DNA from: Ectopseudomonas chengduensis
GTDB lineage: Bacteria; Pseudomonadota; Gammaproteobacteria; Pseudomonadales; Pseudomonadaceae
NCBI RefSeq assembly: GCF_015712065.1
Contig: NZ_JACFYZ010000007.1
Location: forward strand, 1 to 64,000
Length of the DNA: 64,000 nucleotides
Direction of reading: 5' to 3'
Shown here: piece by piece, positions 27,589 to 35,699 of the stretch
How positions within the stretch are numbered: the stretch's first letter is position 1
Layout: the number at the start of each line of letters is the position of its first letter
Position numbers and translations under genes: made by a program
The notes under the pieces: generated by a model
Databases searched by the model: none
What the model was told of the DNA's origin: nothing
Seen by the model: the letters and a program-made list of their open reading frames with translations, nothing else

Positions 27589-28799
27589 GTGGTTGCGATC
27601 ACCCCGGTCTGCTGCCCATGGAGGCGGCGCTGGAGCGCCTGCTGGCTCTGGCGGATGCGGCGCCAATCGAGCAGGTCGAGCAGGTCGTGCTGGCCGAGGC
27701 TGATGGTCGTGTGCTGGCCGAGCCGCTGATCGCGGCGCTGGATCTGCCGCCCTGGGCCAACAGCGCCATGGACGGTTATGCCCTGCGCCTGGCCGATTGC
27801 AATGGCCAGGCGTTGCCGATTAGCCAGCGCATTCAGGCGGGTACCGCGCCCACACCGCTGGAGTCCGGAACCTGCGCGCGCATCTTCACTGGTGCGCCGC
27901 TACCGGAAGGTGCCGACACTGTCGAGATGCAGGAAAACGTTGAGCTGGATGAGGCGGGGCGGGTGCATTTCCGCGAGCCGCTGAAAGTCGGGCAGAACGT
28001 ACGGGCTCAAGGCCAGGAAACCCGCAGCGGTGAATGCGTGCTGCCGGCCGGTACCCGCCTGGGGCCAATCGAGCTGGGGCTGGCAGCCTCTCTTGGCGCC
28101 GCACGGCTGTCGGTGCGGCGGCGCCTGCGCGTTGCCGTGCTGTCCACCGGCGATGAGCTGGTCGAGCCGGGGCAGGCGCTTGGGCCGGGGCAGATCTACA
28201 ACAGCAATCGGCGTCTGCTGATTGCCTGGTTGCAGCGACTGGGCTGCAGCGTGGTCGATGCGGGCATATTGCCTGATGACCTGCAGCGCACCCGCGAAGC
28301 GCTGGGCGCCTTGGGCGAGGTCGATCTGATCCTCTCCACGGGTGGCGTTTCGGTGGGGGAGGCGGATTTTCTCGGCATAGCCCTGCGCGAGGCGGGCGAG
28401 CTGGCGCTGTGGAAATTGGCGATCAAGCCAGGTAAACCGCTGACCTTCGGCCACTATCAGGGCGTTCCGGTAATAGGTTTGCCGGGCAACCCGGCCTCGA
28501 CACTGGTCACCTTCGGACTGCTGGCGCGTCCTTACATGTTGCGTCGTCTTGGTGTGCAGCGGGTCGAACCACTGGGCTTCGCGGTGCCGGCAGGTTTTAC
28601 CTGGGGTAAGCCCGGCATGCGCCGTGAGTATCTGCGCGCGCGTCTGGAGCAAAGGCGTGTGGTGCCCTATGCCAACCAGAGTTCCGGCGTTTTGCGCAGC
28701 GCCGCCTGGGCCGAAGGGTTGGCCGAGGTAATGGAGGGCAGCACGTTGGCCGAAGGGGATATGCTGCGCTTCATTCCCTTGAGCGAGATTCTCGGTTAG
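27585..28799 (+). CDS. moeA: Molybdopterin molybdenumtransferase MoeA
   Basis: A 404-residue four-domain enzyme that inserts molybdate into adenylylated molybdopterin. The N-terminal [14 protein letters not shown] and [23 protein letters not shown] blocks are followed by [26 protein letters not shown] and the [24 protein letters not shown] active-site stretch. Length is normal. It is the second gene of moaB-moeA with a four-base overlap. Its TAG stop at 28797-28799 is joined to a 142-bp palindromic element whose first base is the G of the stop. Confidence 0.95.
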   Translation: MSGCDHPGLLPMEAALERLLALADAAPIEQVEQVVLAEADGRVLAEPLIAALDLPPWANSAMDGYALRLADCNGQALPISQRIQAGTAPTPLESGTCARIFTGAPLPEGADTVEMQENVELDEAGRVHFREPLKVGQNVRAQGQETRSGECVLPAGTRLGPIELGLAASLGAARLSVRRRLRVAVLSTGDELVEPGQALGPGQIYNSNRRLLIAWLQRLGCSVVDAGILPDDLQRTREALGALGEVDLILSTGGVSVGEADFLGIALREAGELALWKLAIKPGKPLTFGHYQGVPVIGLPGNPASTLVTFGLLARPYMLRRLGVQRVEPLGFAVPAGFTWGKPGMRREYLRARLEQRRVVPYANQSSGVLRSAAWAEGLAEVMEGSTLAEGDMLRFIPLSEILG

Positions 28800-28940
28800 C
28801 AGGCTGTTGAAAAACTACCTGCGTTGCCATTGCTGCGTTAAAAACAGGCTCAAAATGCTCATTTACAACTCGTAAACTGCGCTTTTTCGCCTGTTTTTGC
28901 CTTGCACTGGCTGCCTCGGCTACGTTTTTCAACGGCCTGC
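28799..28940. repeat. 142-bp palindromic TA-flanked element, copy A
   Basis: Terminal inverted repeat GCAGGCTGTTGAAAAAC at the left and GTTTTTCAACGGCCTGC at the right, with one mismatch over 17 bases. The two halves match along most of their length, so the element is a long hairpin around a TTTACAACTCGTAAA centre. It is flanked by TA at 28797-28798 and 28941-28942. It codes for nothing I can recognise, so it is MITE-like. It begins at the third base of the moeA stop codon. Related copies are at 30809, 41968 and 55566. Confidence 0.8.
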
Positions 28941-29092
28941 TAGCGCCTGAATCGCCCGGCTATAGGTATGGTCGGGCGCTTTAGATGGCGCGGCGAAACT
29001 ACTGGGTCACATTTCTAACGATAGAATTTGCAAATGGGCCTTGTAGAAGGCATAGTCGCCGACTTGTAAATTCAACCGACACGGTCGTGCCC

Positions 29093-29713
29093 ATGCTAAA
29101 ACGCTTCGCACCCCTCGTGCCTCTTGCACTCACAGTCTTGCTCGCTGCCTGCGCCGGCCACTCGCCGCAACCGCAGACAGGCGACGCTGCGGTCGAGTCA
29201 GTTGCTCGCCCGCTCTCTCAGCAGGTTGAGCCTGCCGACGATGAAATCACCGCGCTGATCGACGACAAACCCTATGAAATGCCACAGCTGGCAGACAGCC
29301 TGCTCGATCTCGGGCGTTCGCTGATCGGCACTCGCTATCGCTACGGTGGCACCTCGGTGCAATCCGGTTTCGATTGCAGCGGTTTTGTCGGCTACCTGTT
29401 CCGCGAGGAAGTCGGCCTGGAACTGCCACGTTCCACGCGTGAGCTGATCAACCTCGATGCGCCGAAGGTGGCGCGCGCCGATTTGGAGCCGGGTGATCTG
29501 ATCCTGTTCAATGATCGTGGTCGTGGTCGCGTCAGTCACGCCGGCATCTATCTGGGTGATGACCAGTTCATCCACTCCAGCAGCAGCCGCAGCGGTGGTG
29601 TGCGCATCGACAGTCTCGACGACAGCTACTGGAACCGCAGTTACCTGCAGGCCAAGCGCGTCCTGGCGCTGGCTCCGGTGGAAGAGCAGGTTGCTGCCAA
29701 GCGCAACAACTGA
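29093..29713 (+). CDS. NlpC/P60 peptidoglycan endopeptidase lipoprotein 1
   Basis: A 206-residue lipoprotein. The signal ends in the lipobox LAAC (Cys20). The C-terminal two-thirds is an NlpC/P60 domain with catalytic Cys95 in SGFDCSGFVGYLF, His149 in GRVSHAGIYLG and a third polar residue, His161. Such enzymes cut the D-Glu-DAP link in peptidoglycan stem peptides. I use the ATG at 29093 because the signal starts there; an in-frame extension to 28985 has no signal. It is 84 bases ahead of a shorter paralogue. Confidence 0.9.
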   Translation: MLKRFAPLVPLALTVLLAACAGHSPQPQTGDAAVESVARPLSQQVEPADDEITALIDDKPYEMPQLADSLLDLGRSLIGTRYRYGGTSVQSGFDCSGFVGYLFREEVGLELPRSTRELINLDAPKVARADLEPGDLILFNDRGRGRVSHAGIYLGDDQFIHSSSSRSGGVRIDSLDDSYWNRSYLQAKRVLALAPVEEQVAAKRNN

Positions 29714-29797
29714 TGTATCACGGCGTAACCCCAGGGTTGCGCCGTTTGTCCGCAAGCGGCAGAGTAGAGCGCATTCAGGCTCAGGATCGCCTCGCTT

Positions 29798-30322
29798 ATG
29801 CCCGTCACGACCCGTGTTGCCCTCATCGCTCTCGTTTTGCTGCTGAGTGCCTGCAGCAGTCGCGCTCCCTCTCCCCAGCCCAGTTACAGCCCTCCAGTCT
29901 CTTCGTCGTCTTACCAGGGCGGCGCTGAAGACGTGCTGTTCCGTGCCCTCGGTCTGGTCGGTACGCCGTATCGCTATGGTGGCAATACCCCGGAAGGTGG
30001 TTTCGACTGCAGCGGCCTGATCGGCTACGTTTATCGCGATGCTGCCGGTATCAGTCTGCCGCGTTCGACGCGTGAGCTGAGCACCATGCGCACCCCTGAT
30101 GTCCGCCGTGACGCCCTGAAAAGTGGTGATCTGGTGTTCTTTGCCACCAATGGTGGCCGCGCCGTCAGTCATGCCGGGATCTATGTCGGTGACGGCCGCT
30201 TCGTTCATGCCCCCTCCACCGGCGGTACCGTGCGCCTGGACAGCCTCACCAGTGGTTACTGGCAGGGCGTCTATCTCGATGCCAAGCGGGTCATCACCCC
30301 AGAGCTCGCGCGTAATCCCTGA
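29798..30322 (+). CDS. NlpC/P60 peptidoglycan endopeptidase lipoprotein 2
   Basis: A 174-residue paralogue of the preceding gene. It has a short signal with lipobox LSAC (Cys19), a Ser/Pro-rich linker, then an NlpC/P60 domain with Cys71 in GGFDCSGLIGYVY and His125 in RAVSHAGIYVGDGRFVH. The shared TPYRYGG/TRYRYGG and PRSTREL segments show recent duplication. The pair is known to me as tandem genes in P. aeruginosa. Function in cell-wall turnover is inferred. Confidence 0.9.
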   Translation: MPVTTRVALIALVLLLSACSSRAPSPQPSYSPPVSSSSYQGGAEDVLFRALGLVGTPYRYGGNTPEGGFDCSGLIGYVYRDAAGISLPRSTRELSTMRTPDVRRDALKSGDLVFFATNGGRAVSHAGIYVGDGRFVHAPSTGGTVRLDSLTSGYWQGVYLDAKRVITPELARNP

Positions 30323-30332
30323 ATTACTGTCC

Positions 30333-30653
30333 ATGGTCGATCCCATTCGCCTGCCGCCTCAGCCTGAGGTCTGCGAGCTGTGTGCACGCCCCGTCGCATT
30401 GACCCGTCATCACCTGATTCCCAAGGCGCTGCACGACAAGGCTTATGTGCAGAAGCGCTACCCCCGTCATGAACGTATCACCGCCACGCTGTGGGTCTGC
30501 CGCGCCTGCCATAACCAGATTCATCGGCTTTTCAGTGAAAAGGAGCTGGCGCTGACCTACAACAGCCGCGAGGCACTGCTGAGCGACGAGCGTTTGCGAA
30601 CGTTCGTCGACTGGTTGGCGAGCAAGCCGCCCGGGTTCATGCCCAGGCACTGA
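30333..30653 (+). CDS. HNH-type endonuclease-like small protein
   Basis: A 106-residue protein with two CxxC zinc knuckles, CELC (residues 11-14) and CRAC (about 57-60). The HHLIPK segment and CHNQIH give the HNH metal-binding set (His-His...Asn-x-x-His). Length and layout match small HNH proteins next to metabolic genes in Pseudomonas. The substrate is unknown and toxicity cannot be assumed. The ATG at 30333 is ten bases after the preceding gene's stop; no strong ribosome-binding site is seen. Confidence 0.75.
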   Translation: MVDPIRLPPQPEVCELCARPVALTRHHLIPKALHDKAYVQKRYPRHERITATLWVCRACHNQIHRLFSEKELALTYNSREALLSDERLRTFVDWLASKPPGFMPRH

Positions 30654-30700
30654 GTGGCGTTGACGGGCAGGGCTGCCAGCCTCTACCCTGCGCGCCTTGC

Positions 30701-31030
30701 TTCAGGTGCCCCGCGTTGCCGTGAATGGCGGCCAAGGGGTGAAACAGGGAAGCCGGTTCCAATGCCGGCGCTGCCCCCGCAACGGTAGGTGAGTCAAACG
30801 CTGCTTAAGCAGACCGTGTGAAAACGTAGCGAGCGAAGGTCAGGCAAGGCAAAAACAGGCGAAAAAGCGGAGTTTACGAGCTGTAAATGAGCATTTTGAG
30901 ACTGTTTTTAACGCCGCATGGCCGAGCGCAGTAGTTTTCACGCAGTCTGCAAAGCCACTGTGTATTTGCACGGGAAGGCGCGGCGCAGAACCCATGGTTC
31001 GCTCACGAGCCCGGAGACCGGCCTGTTGCA
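30701..31030 (+). promoter_or_regulatory. Cobalamin (AdoCbl) riboswitch with inserted palindromic arm
   Basis: The 5' part has GGTGCC, then ACAGGGAAGCCGG, AATGCCGGCGCTGCCCCCGC and AACGGTAGGTGAGTC, all core cobalamin riboswitch elements. The 3' part has AAGCCACTG, GGGAAGG and the B12 box AGCCCGGAGACCGGCC at 31009-31024. Between GTGAGTC and AAGCCACTG lies a 142-bp palindromic element (copy B), which makes the whole unusually long (about 330 bases). The element pairs with itself, so the conserved core on both sides could still fold. It sits ahead of the cobO operon. Confidence 0.9.
30809..30950. repeat. 142-bp palindromic element, copy B, inside the riboswitch
   Basis: Same length and orientation as copy D (55566), and inverse to copy A. 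The ends GCAGACCGTGTGAAAAC and GTTTTCACGCAGTCTGC pair with two mismatches. The internal TTTACGAGCTGTAAATGAGCA segment matches the core of copy A with one change. It is preceded by CTGCTTAAGCAG, a perfect palindrome that straddles the left junction. Flanks are AA on both sides rather than TA. Confidence 0.75.
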
Positions 31031-31063
31031 GTTTCACGGCATCGCGGAGGGCGCTGTCCGGCC

Positions 31064-31098
31064 AACGCTCCGGTTCTACCGGGGCGTTCGTGTTTTTT
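31064..31098 (+). terminator. Riboswitch-linked intrinsic terminator
   Basis: Stem AACGCTCCGGT/ACCGGGGCGTT (one G-T pair) with a short loop, followed by GTTTTTT. It lies 34 bases after the riboswitch aptamer and 133 bases before cobO, so it is the probable expression platform: B12 binding would favour it and stop transcription of the cob operon. Confidence 0.78.
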
Positions 31099-31230
31099 CG
31101 TCTTCCGCTCGCCTGACCAGCCATTGGCGCCTGGATGAGTGCGTGCGGATCATCGCGATCTTCTTCCTCATTGCCGTTCGTACTGTTCGAGGAACAGGCG
31201 GCGCGGGTGCCTGACGTGCAGGAGCACAGC

Positions 31231-31842
31231 ATGAGTGAGACCGCCGAACGCGACGCCCGCCACAAGGCGCGCATGCAACGCAAGAAAGCCCTGATCGACG
31301 AAAAGATCGCCCAGGCCCAGGACGAATACGGCCTGCTGCTGGTGCACAGCGGCAATGGCAAGGGCAAGAGCAGCAGCGCCTTCGGCATGGTCGCGCGCGC
31401 CCTTGGCCATGGCATCAAGGTCGGCGTGGTGCAGTTCATCAAGGGGGCGGCCAGCACCGGTGAAGAAACCTTCTTCCGCCGTTTTCCCGAGGAAGTCAGC
31501 TATCACGTGATGGGCGAAGGCTTCACCTGGGAAACCCAGGATCGCCAGCGTGATATCGCCAAGGCGCAGCAAGCCTGGGCGGTGGCCCGGCATCTGCTCA
31601 GCGATGAGTCGATCGGCCTAGTGGTGTTGGATGAGCTGAACATCGCCCTCAAGCATGGCTATCTCGAGCTGGACACGGTGCTGGCTGATATCGAGGCCCG
31701 GCCGCTGCTGCAGCATGTGGTGGTGACCGGCCGTGGCGCGTTGCCAGGCATGCTTGAGGCGGCCGACACGGTCACCGAGATGAGCCTGGTCAAGCACGCA
31801 TTCAAGTCCGGGGTAAAAGCACAGAAGGGCATCGAATTCTGA
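31231..31842 (+). CDS. cobO: Cob(I)yrinic acid a,c-diamide adenosyltransferase
   Basis: A 203-residue CobA/CobO-type ATP:corrinoid adenosyltransferase that attaches the 5'-deoxyadenosyl ligand to cobalt. The P-loop is HSNGKGKSSSA (residues about 38-48, written here as GNGKGKSS), and the family's IKGAASTGEETFF and VVLDELNIALKHGYL blocks follow. The ATG at 31231 is preceded by GGAG at eight bases. It is the first gene after the riboswitch and terminator and overlaps cobB by one base. Longer upstream frames lie in the leader. Confidence 0.95.
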   Translation: MSETAERDARHKARMQRKKALIDEKIAQAQDEYGLLLVHSGNGKGKSSSAFGMVARALGHGIKVGVVQFIKGAASTGEETFFRRFPEEVSYHVMGEGFTWETQDRQRDIAKAQQAWAVARHLLSDESIGLVVLDELNIALKHGYLELDTVLADIEARPLLQHVVVTGRGALPGMLEAADTVTEMSLVKHAFKSGVKAQKGIEF

Positions 31843-33134
31843 TGACCACACGTCACTGTCCGGCACTATTGATTGCCGCACCGGCTTCCGGTCAGGGCAA
31901 GACCACCGTCACCGCCGCGCTGGCGCGCCTGCATACCCGCCAGGGGCGGCGTGTGCGGGTCTTCAAGTGCGGCCCGGACTTCCTCGACCCGATGATCCAT
32001 GCCCGCGCCAGTGGCGCGCCGGTGTACCAGCTCGATCTGGCCATGGTCGGCGAAGCAGAGAGCCTTCGCCTGCTATGGCAGGCCGCCGGCGAGGCCGATC
32101 TGATCCTGATCGAAGGGGTCATGGGCCTGTTCGACGGCAAGCCGTCCGCCGCCGACCTGGCGCGCCATTTCGGCGTGCCGGTGCTGGGCGTGATCGACGG
32201 TGCGGCCATGGCGCAGACCTTCGGCGCCCTGGCCCACGGGCTTGCCACCTTCCAGCCGGACTTGCCCTTTGCCGGGGTGCTCGGTAACCGCGTCGCCAGC
32301 ACGCGCCACGGCGATATCCTGCGTGATGCGCTGCCAGCGAGCATTCGCTGGTTCGGCGCCTTGCCGCGTAGCGCCGCGGTGGAGTTGCCCAGCCGCCATC
32401 TGGGGCTGGTGCAGGCGGGCGAGTTGGCCGATCTGGACGCACGTCTGGACGCCGCGGCCGACGCGCTGGCGGCCAGTGCCAACGTCGACCTGCCGACTGC
32501 GGTGAGCTTCGCCGCGCCACAGCTCGATGAGCTGGCGCCGCTGTTGGCTGGCGTACGCATCGGCATTGCGCGCGATGCGGCGTTCGCCTTTCTCTATCAG
32601 GCCAACCTCGACCTGTTGCAGGCGCTCGGCGCTGAGCTGCATTACTTCTCACCTTTGGCCGATCACGAGCTGCCGCAGGTGGACAGCCTTTATCTGCCGG
32701 GCGGGTATCCGGAGCTGTACCTGGCCGAGCTGGAAGGCAATCAGGCCATGGCCGCGGCGATCCGCGCCCATCACCAGGCCGGCAAGCCGCTGCTCGCCGA
32801 ATGTGGCGGCATGCTCTATCTGCTCGATGAACTGCGCGACAAGCAAGGCGCCAGCGGGCGCATGCTCGGCTTGCTCAGCGGCAGCGCGGCCTTGCAGCCA
32901 CGGCTGACCGCCCTGGCCTTGCAGCAGGTGACGCTGCCCGAAGGCGAGCTACGTGGCCACAGTTACCATCACTCGCGGCTGGAAAGTCCCTTGCAGCCTC
33001 TGGCGCTCGGTCGCTGCCCGAACGGCAAGCCGGTGGCTGAGGCGGTTTATCGCCTGGGGCGACTCACCGCCAGCTATATCCACTTCTACCTGCCGTCCAA
33101 CCCGGAGGCGGCCGCCGCGCTGTTACGCCCATGA
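31842..33134 (+). CDS. cobB: Cobyrinate a,c-diamide synthase
   Basis: A 430-residue CbiA/CobB amidotransferase. The N-terminal part is an ATP-binding domain (APASGQGKTTVTAALA and KCGPDFLDPMIH), acting on cobyrinate side chains a and c. The C-terminal part is a class I glutaminase-type domain with Cys in LAECGGMLYL. The motif YLPGGYPELY is present. In the aerobic pathway hydrogenobyrinate is the substrate, in the anaerobic one cobyrinate. It overlaps cobO and bluB, so the genes are translationally coupled. Confidence 0.95.
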   Translation: MTTRHCPALLIAAPASGQGKTTVTAALARLHTRQGRRVRVFKCGPDFLDPMIHARASGAPVYQLDLAMVGEAESLRLLWQAAGEADLILIEGVMGLFDGKPSAADLARHFGVPVLGVIDGAAMAQTFGALAHGLATFQPDLPFAGVLGNRVASTRHGDILRDALPASIRWFGALPRSAAVELPSRHLGLVQAGELADLDARLDAAADALAASANVDLPTAVSFAAPQLDELAPLLAGVRIGIARDAAFAFLYQANLDLLQALGAELHYFSPLADHELPQVDSLYLPGGYPELYLAELEGNQAMAAAIRAHHQAGKPLLAECGGMLYLLDELRDKQGASGRMLGLLSGSAALQPRLTALALQQVTLPEGELRGHSYHHSRLESPLQPLALGRCPNGKPVAEAVYRLGRLTASYIHFYLPSNPEAAAALLRP

Positions 33135-33784
33135 GCGAGCATGCCTTCAGCCATGAGGAGCGCGCGGCGGTGTATCGCGCCATCGCCGAGCGCCGCGATA
33201 TGCGTCATTTCAGCGGCGGCGAGGTGCCAGCGGAGATCCTGGCGCGGCTGCTCGAAGCGGCGCACCACGCGCCGAGCGTTGGCCTGATGCAGCCTTGGCG
33301 CTTTGTGCGCGTCAGTGACCCGCAACTGCGTGAGTCCATTCATGAGCTGGTGGAGGCCGAGCGGGTGCGCACTGCCGAGGCCCTCGGCGAGCGCAGTGAC
33401 GAGTTCATGCGGCTGAAGGTCGAGGGTATTCGCGACTGCGCCGAGCTACTGGCGGTGGCGCTGATGGAGGGACGCGACGCGCATGTCTTTGGACGACGCA
33501 CCCTGCCGGAAATGGATATGGCCTCGGTGGCCTGCGCCATTCAGAATCTGTGGCTGGCTGCGCGTGCCGAAGGGCTCGGGCTCGGTTGGGTATCGTTGTT
33601 CGACCCCGAGGCGCTGGCCGCGTTGTTGGGCATGCCGGCGGGCAGCAAGCCGGTAGCGCTGCTGTGCCTGGGGCCGGTTCAAGCCTTTTACGAAAAGCCG
33701 ATGCTGGTGGAGGAGGGTTGGGCCACGCCCCGACCGCTATCGGAATTGTTGTTCGAGAATCGATGGGGATCATCTGGTGAGTGA
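33131..33784 (+). CDS. bluB: 5,6-Dimethylbenzimidazole synthase BluB
   Basis: A 217-residue flavin-destructase that breaks down FMNH2 with oxygen to make the B12 lower ligand. It has the nitroreductase-like fold with RDMRHFSGGEVPAE and HHAPSVGLMQPWRF at the N-terminus and VACAIQNLWLAARAEGLGLGWVSLF in the middle, family-specific blocks. Its presence means the organism can make dimethylbenzimidazole aerobically. It overlaps the cobB stop by four bases and ends three bases before cbiB. Confidence 0.95.
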   Translation: MSEHAFSHEERAAVYRAIAERRDMRHFSGGEVPAEILARLLEAAHHAPSVGLMQPWRFVRVSDPQLRESIHELVEAERVRTAEALGERSDEFMRLKVEGIRDCAELLAVALMEGRDAHVFGRRTLPEMDMASVACAIQNLWLAARAEGLGLGWVSLFDPEALAALLGMPAGSKPVALLCLGPVQAFYEKPMLVEEGWATPRPLSELLFENRWGSSGE

Positions 33785-33787
33785 ACG

Positions 33788-34696
33788 ATGAGCCTGGCGC
33801 TGATCACCTGCGCCGGCGTGGCGCTGGACGCCGTGCTGGGCGAGCCCAGGCGCGCGCATCCGCTGGTGGCCTTCGGCCGCCTGGCGGGGCGCCTGGAGCA
33901 GCGCTTCAACCCGGCCGGTGGCGGCTGGCGCAGCCATGGCGTAACGGCCTGGTGCCTGGCGGTGCTGCCGTTGACCCTGCTTACCTGGCTGTTGGTGCAC
34001 CTGACCTCGCTTGGCTGGGCGGTGGAGATCTTCGCCCTGTACTTCGCCCTTGGCCTGCGCAGCCTGTACGAGCACGCGCAGCCGGTGGCCCGCGCGCTGC
34101 GTCTGGGTGACCTGGCCCTGGCGCGCGAGCGCGTCGGCTGGATGGTCAGCCGCAATACCGCCGAGCTGGACGCAACCGGGGTGGCCTGTGCCGGCACCGA
34201 ATCGGTGCTGGAGAACGGCTCCGACGCCGTGTTCGCCGCCTTGTTCTGGTTCATCGTCGCTGGCGCGCCGGGCGTCGTCCTGTACCGCCTGAGCAACACG
34301 CTCGATGCCATGTGGGGCTATCGCAACGAACGCTTCGAGCGTTTTGGCTGGGCCGCGGCGAAGATCGATGACGTGCTCAATTACATCCCGGCGCGCCTGG
34401 TGGCGCTGACCTATGCGCTGCTTGGGCGTACTGCCCTGGCCCTGCGCTGCTGGCGCCGGCAGGCGCCCTTGTGGGACAGTCCCAATGCTGGCCCGGTGAT
34501 GGCTGCTGGTGCCGGAAGCCTGGCCGTTAGTCTGGGCGGTGCGGCCGAGTATCACGGCGAGGTGCATGAACGCCCACAACTGGGCGAAGGCCCACCGCCG
34601 CGGGCGCGGGATATCGAACGGGCGATGAACAGGGTTATCGCCGGTGTTGGCTTGTGGCTGTTATGCCTGATCGTCTGGGAGGTGCTGGGTGCTTGA
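33788..34696 (+). CDS. cbiB: Adenosylcobinamide-phosphate synthase CbiB
   Basis: A 302-residue inner-membrane enzyme (CobD in Pseudomonas naming) that attaches (R)-1-aminopropan-2-ol phosphate to adenosylcobyric acid. The opening [20 protein letters not shown] and the [28 protein letters not shown] block are family signatures. Several hydrophobic segments are seen, including the last one ([18 protein letters not shown]). It overlaps the next gene by eight bases. Confidence 0.95.
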   Translation: MSLALITCAGVALDAVLGEPRRAHPLVAFGRLAGRLEQRFNPAGGGWRSHGVTAWCLAVLPLTLLTWLLVHLTSLGWAVEIFALYFALGLRSLYEHAQPVARALRLGDLALARERVGWMVSRNTAELDATGVACAGTESVLENGSDAVFAALFWFIVAGAPGVVLYRLSNTLDAMWGYRNERFERFGWAAAKIDDVLNYIPARLVALTYALLGRTALALRCWRRQAPLWDSPNAGPVMAAGAGSLAVSLGGAAEYHGEVHERPQLGEGPPPRARDIERAMNRVIAGVGLWLLCLIVWEVLGA

Positions 34697-35699
34697 ACAT
34701 GGAGGTCGTCTGCGCGCAGCGGCGCAGCGCTATGGCATCCCACTGGAGGACTGGCTGGATCTGTCCACCGGGGTCGCCCCCTACGGTTGGGATCTGCCGG
34801 CGGTACCGGGCTCTGCCTGGGCGCGCCTGCCTGAAGCGGACGACGGCCTGGAGCAGGCGGCGCGCGATTATTACGGCGCCGTCAGCCTGCTGCCGGTAGC
34901 CGGCTCGCAGGCGGCGATCCAGGCCCTGCCACGTCTGCGCGCGAACAGCAGCGTGGGTATCCTCGCACCGACCTATGCCGAGCACGCCGCCGCCTGGCGA
35001 CGCGAGGGGCATCGGGTGATCAAGCTGAGCGAGGGCTCGGTGCATCGCGCGCTGCCGCAAGTGGATGTACTGCTGGTGGTCAACCCCAACAATCCGACCG
35101 GCCGCCTGATCGAGCCGGCGCGCCTGCTCGACTGGCACGATGAACTGGCCGAGCGCGGCGGCTGGCTGGTGGTCGACGAAGCCTTCATCGATTGCACGCC
35201 GGAGCACAGCCTGGCCGCCTACAGCGACATGCCGGGGCTGATCGTGTTGCGCTCGTTCGGCAAGTTCTTCGGCCTGGCTGGTCTGCGTCTGGGTTTTGTC
35301 CTGGCCGCACAGGCCTTGCTGGATGAGCTGGAGGCGCTGCTCGGACCCTGGACCGTCAGCGGTCCGGCGCGCAGCGTGGCGCGCAGCCTGCTGGTCGATG
35401 GCGAGGGGCAGCGCCGCCAGCGTGAGCGCCTGCTGGCTGACGGCGAGCGCCTGAAGGCGCTGCTGCGTGACTGTGGCTTGCCGTCGACCGGTGGCTCGTC
35501 GCTGTTCCAGTTCTGCTGCACCCGTCGCGCCGTGCCCTGCGTCGAGCTGCTGGCGCGGCGGGGCATCCTGGTGCGCCTGTTCGCCGAGCTGGACAGCCTG
35601 CGCTTCGGCCTGCCGGCGGACGAGGCAGGCTGGCTGCGGCTGGAGCAGGGTCTGTTGGAATGCGCGCCGATATTGGCCAGTCTCGAGGAAACGCCCTGA
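34689..35699 (+). CDS. cobD: Threonine-phosphate decarboxylase
   Basis: A 336-residue PLP enzyme (called cobC in Pseudomonas) producing the aminopropanol phosphate used by CbiB. The fold-type I aminotransferase core shows [24 protein letters not shown], and the PLP lysine in [17 protein letters not shown]. The GTG start at 34689 overlaps cbiB and fits (M)[10 protein letters not shown]. Its stop overlaps cobQ by one base. The neighbour cbiB is its direct consumer, consistent with the operon. Confidence 0.93.
   Translation: MLEHGGRLRAAAQRYGIPLEDWLDLSTGVAPYGWDLPAVPGSAWARLPEADDGLEQAARDYYGAVSLLPVAGSQAAIQALPRLRANSSVGILAPTYAEHAAAWRREGHRVIKLSEGSVHRALPQVDVLLVVNPNNPTGRLIEPARLLDWHDELAERGGWLVVDEAFIDCTPEHSLAAYSDMPGLIVLRSFGKFFGLAGLRLGFVLAAQALLDELEALLGPWTVSGPARSVARSLLVDGEGQRRQRERLLADGERLKALLRDCGLPSTGGSSLFQFCCTRRAVPCVELLARRGILVRLFAELDSLRFGLPADEAGWLRLEQGLLECAPILASLEETP

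Noticed and set aside
28799..28940. Simple Rho-independent terminator of moeA
   Set aside because: The length, TA flanks and sequence identity with other copies fit a mobile-type element; no GC stem with T-run is placed as in a standard terminator.
31099..31230. Small leader peptide before cobO
   Set aside because: Frames here lack a ribosome-binding site and end inside or merge with cobO; composition is not coding-like.
33771..34711. Open frames on the minus strand over cbiB
   Set aside because: The plus-strand gene has clear family motifs and overlaps its neighbours in operon fashion.
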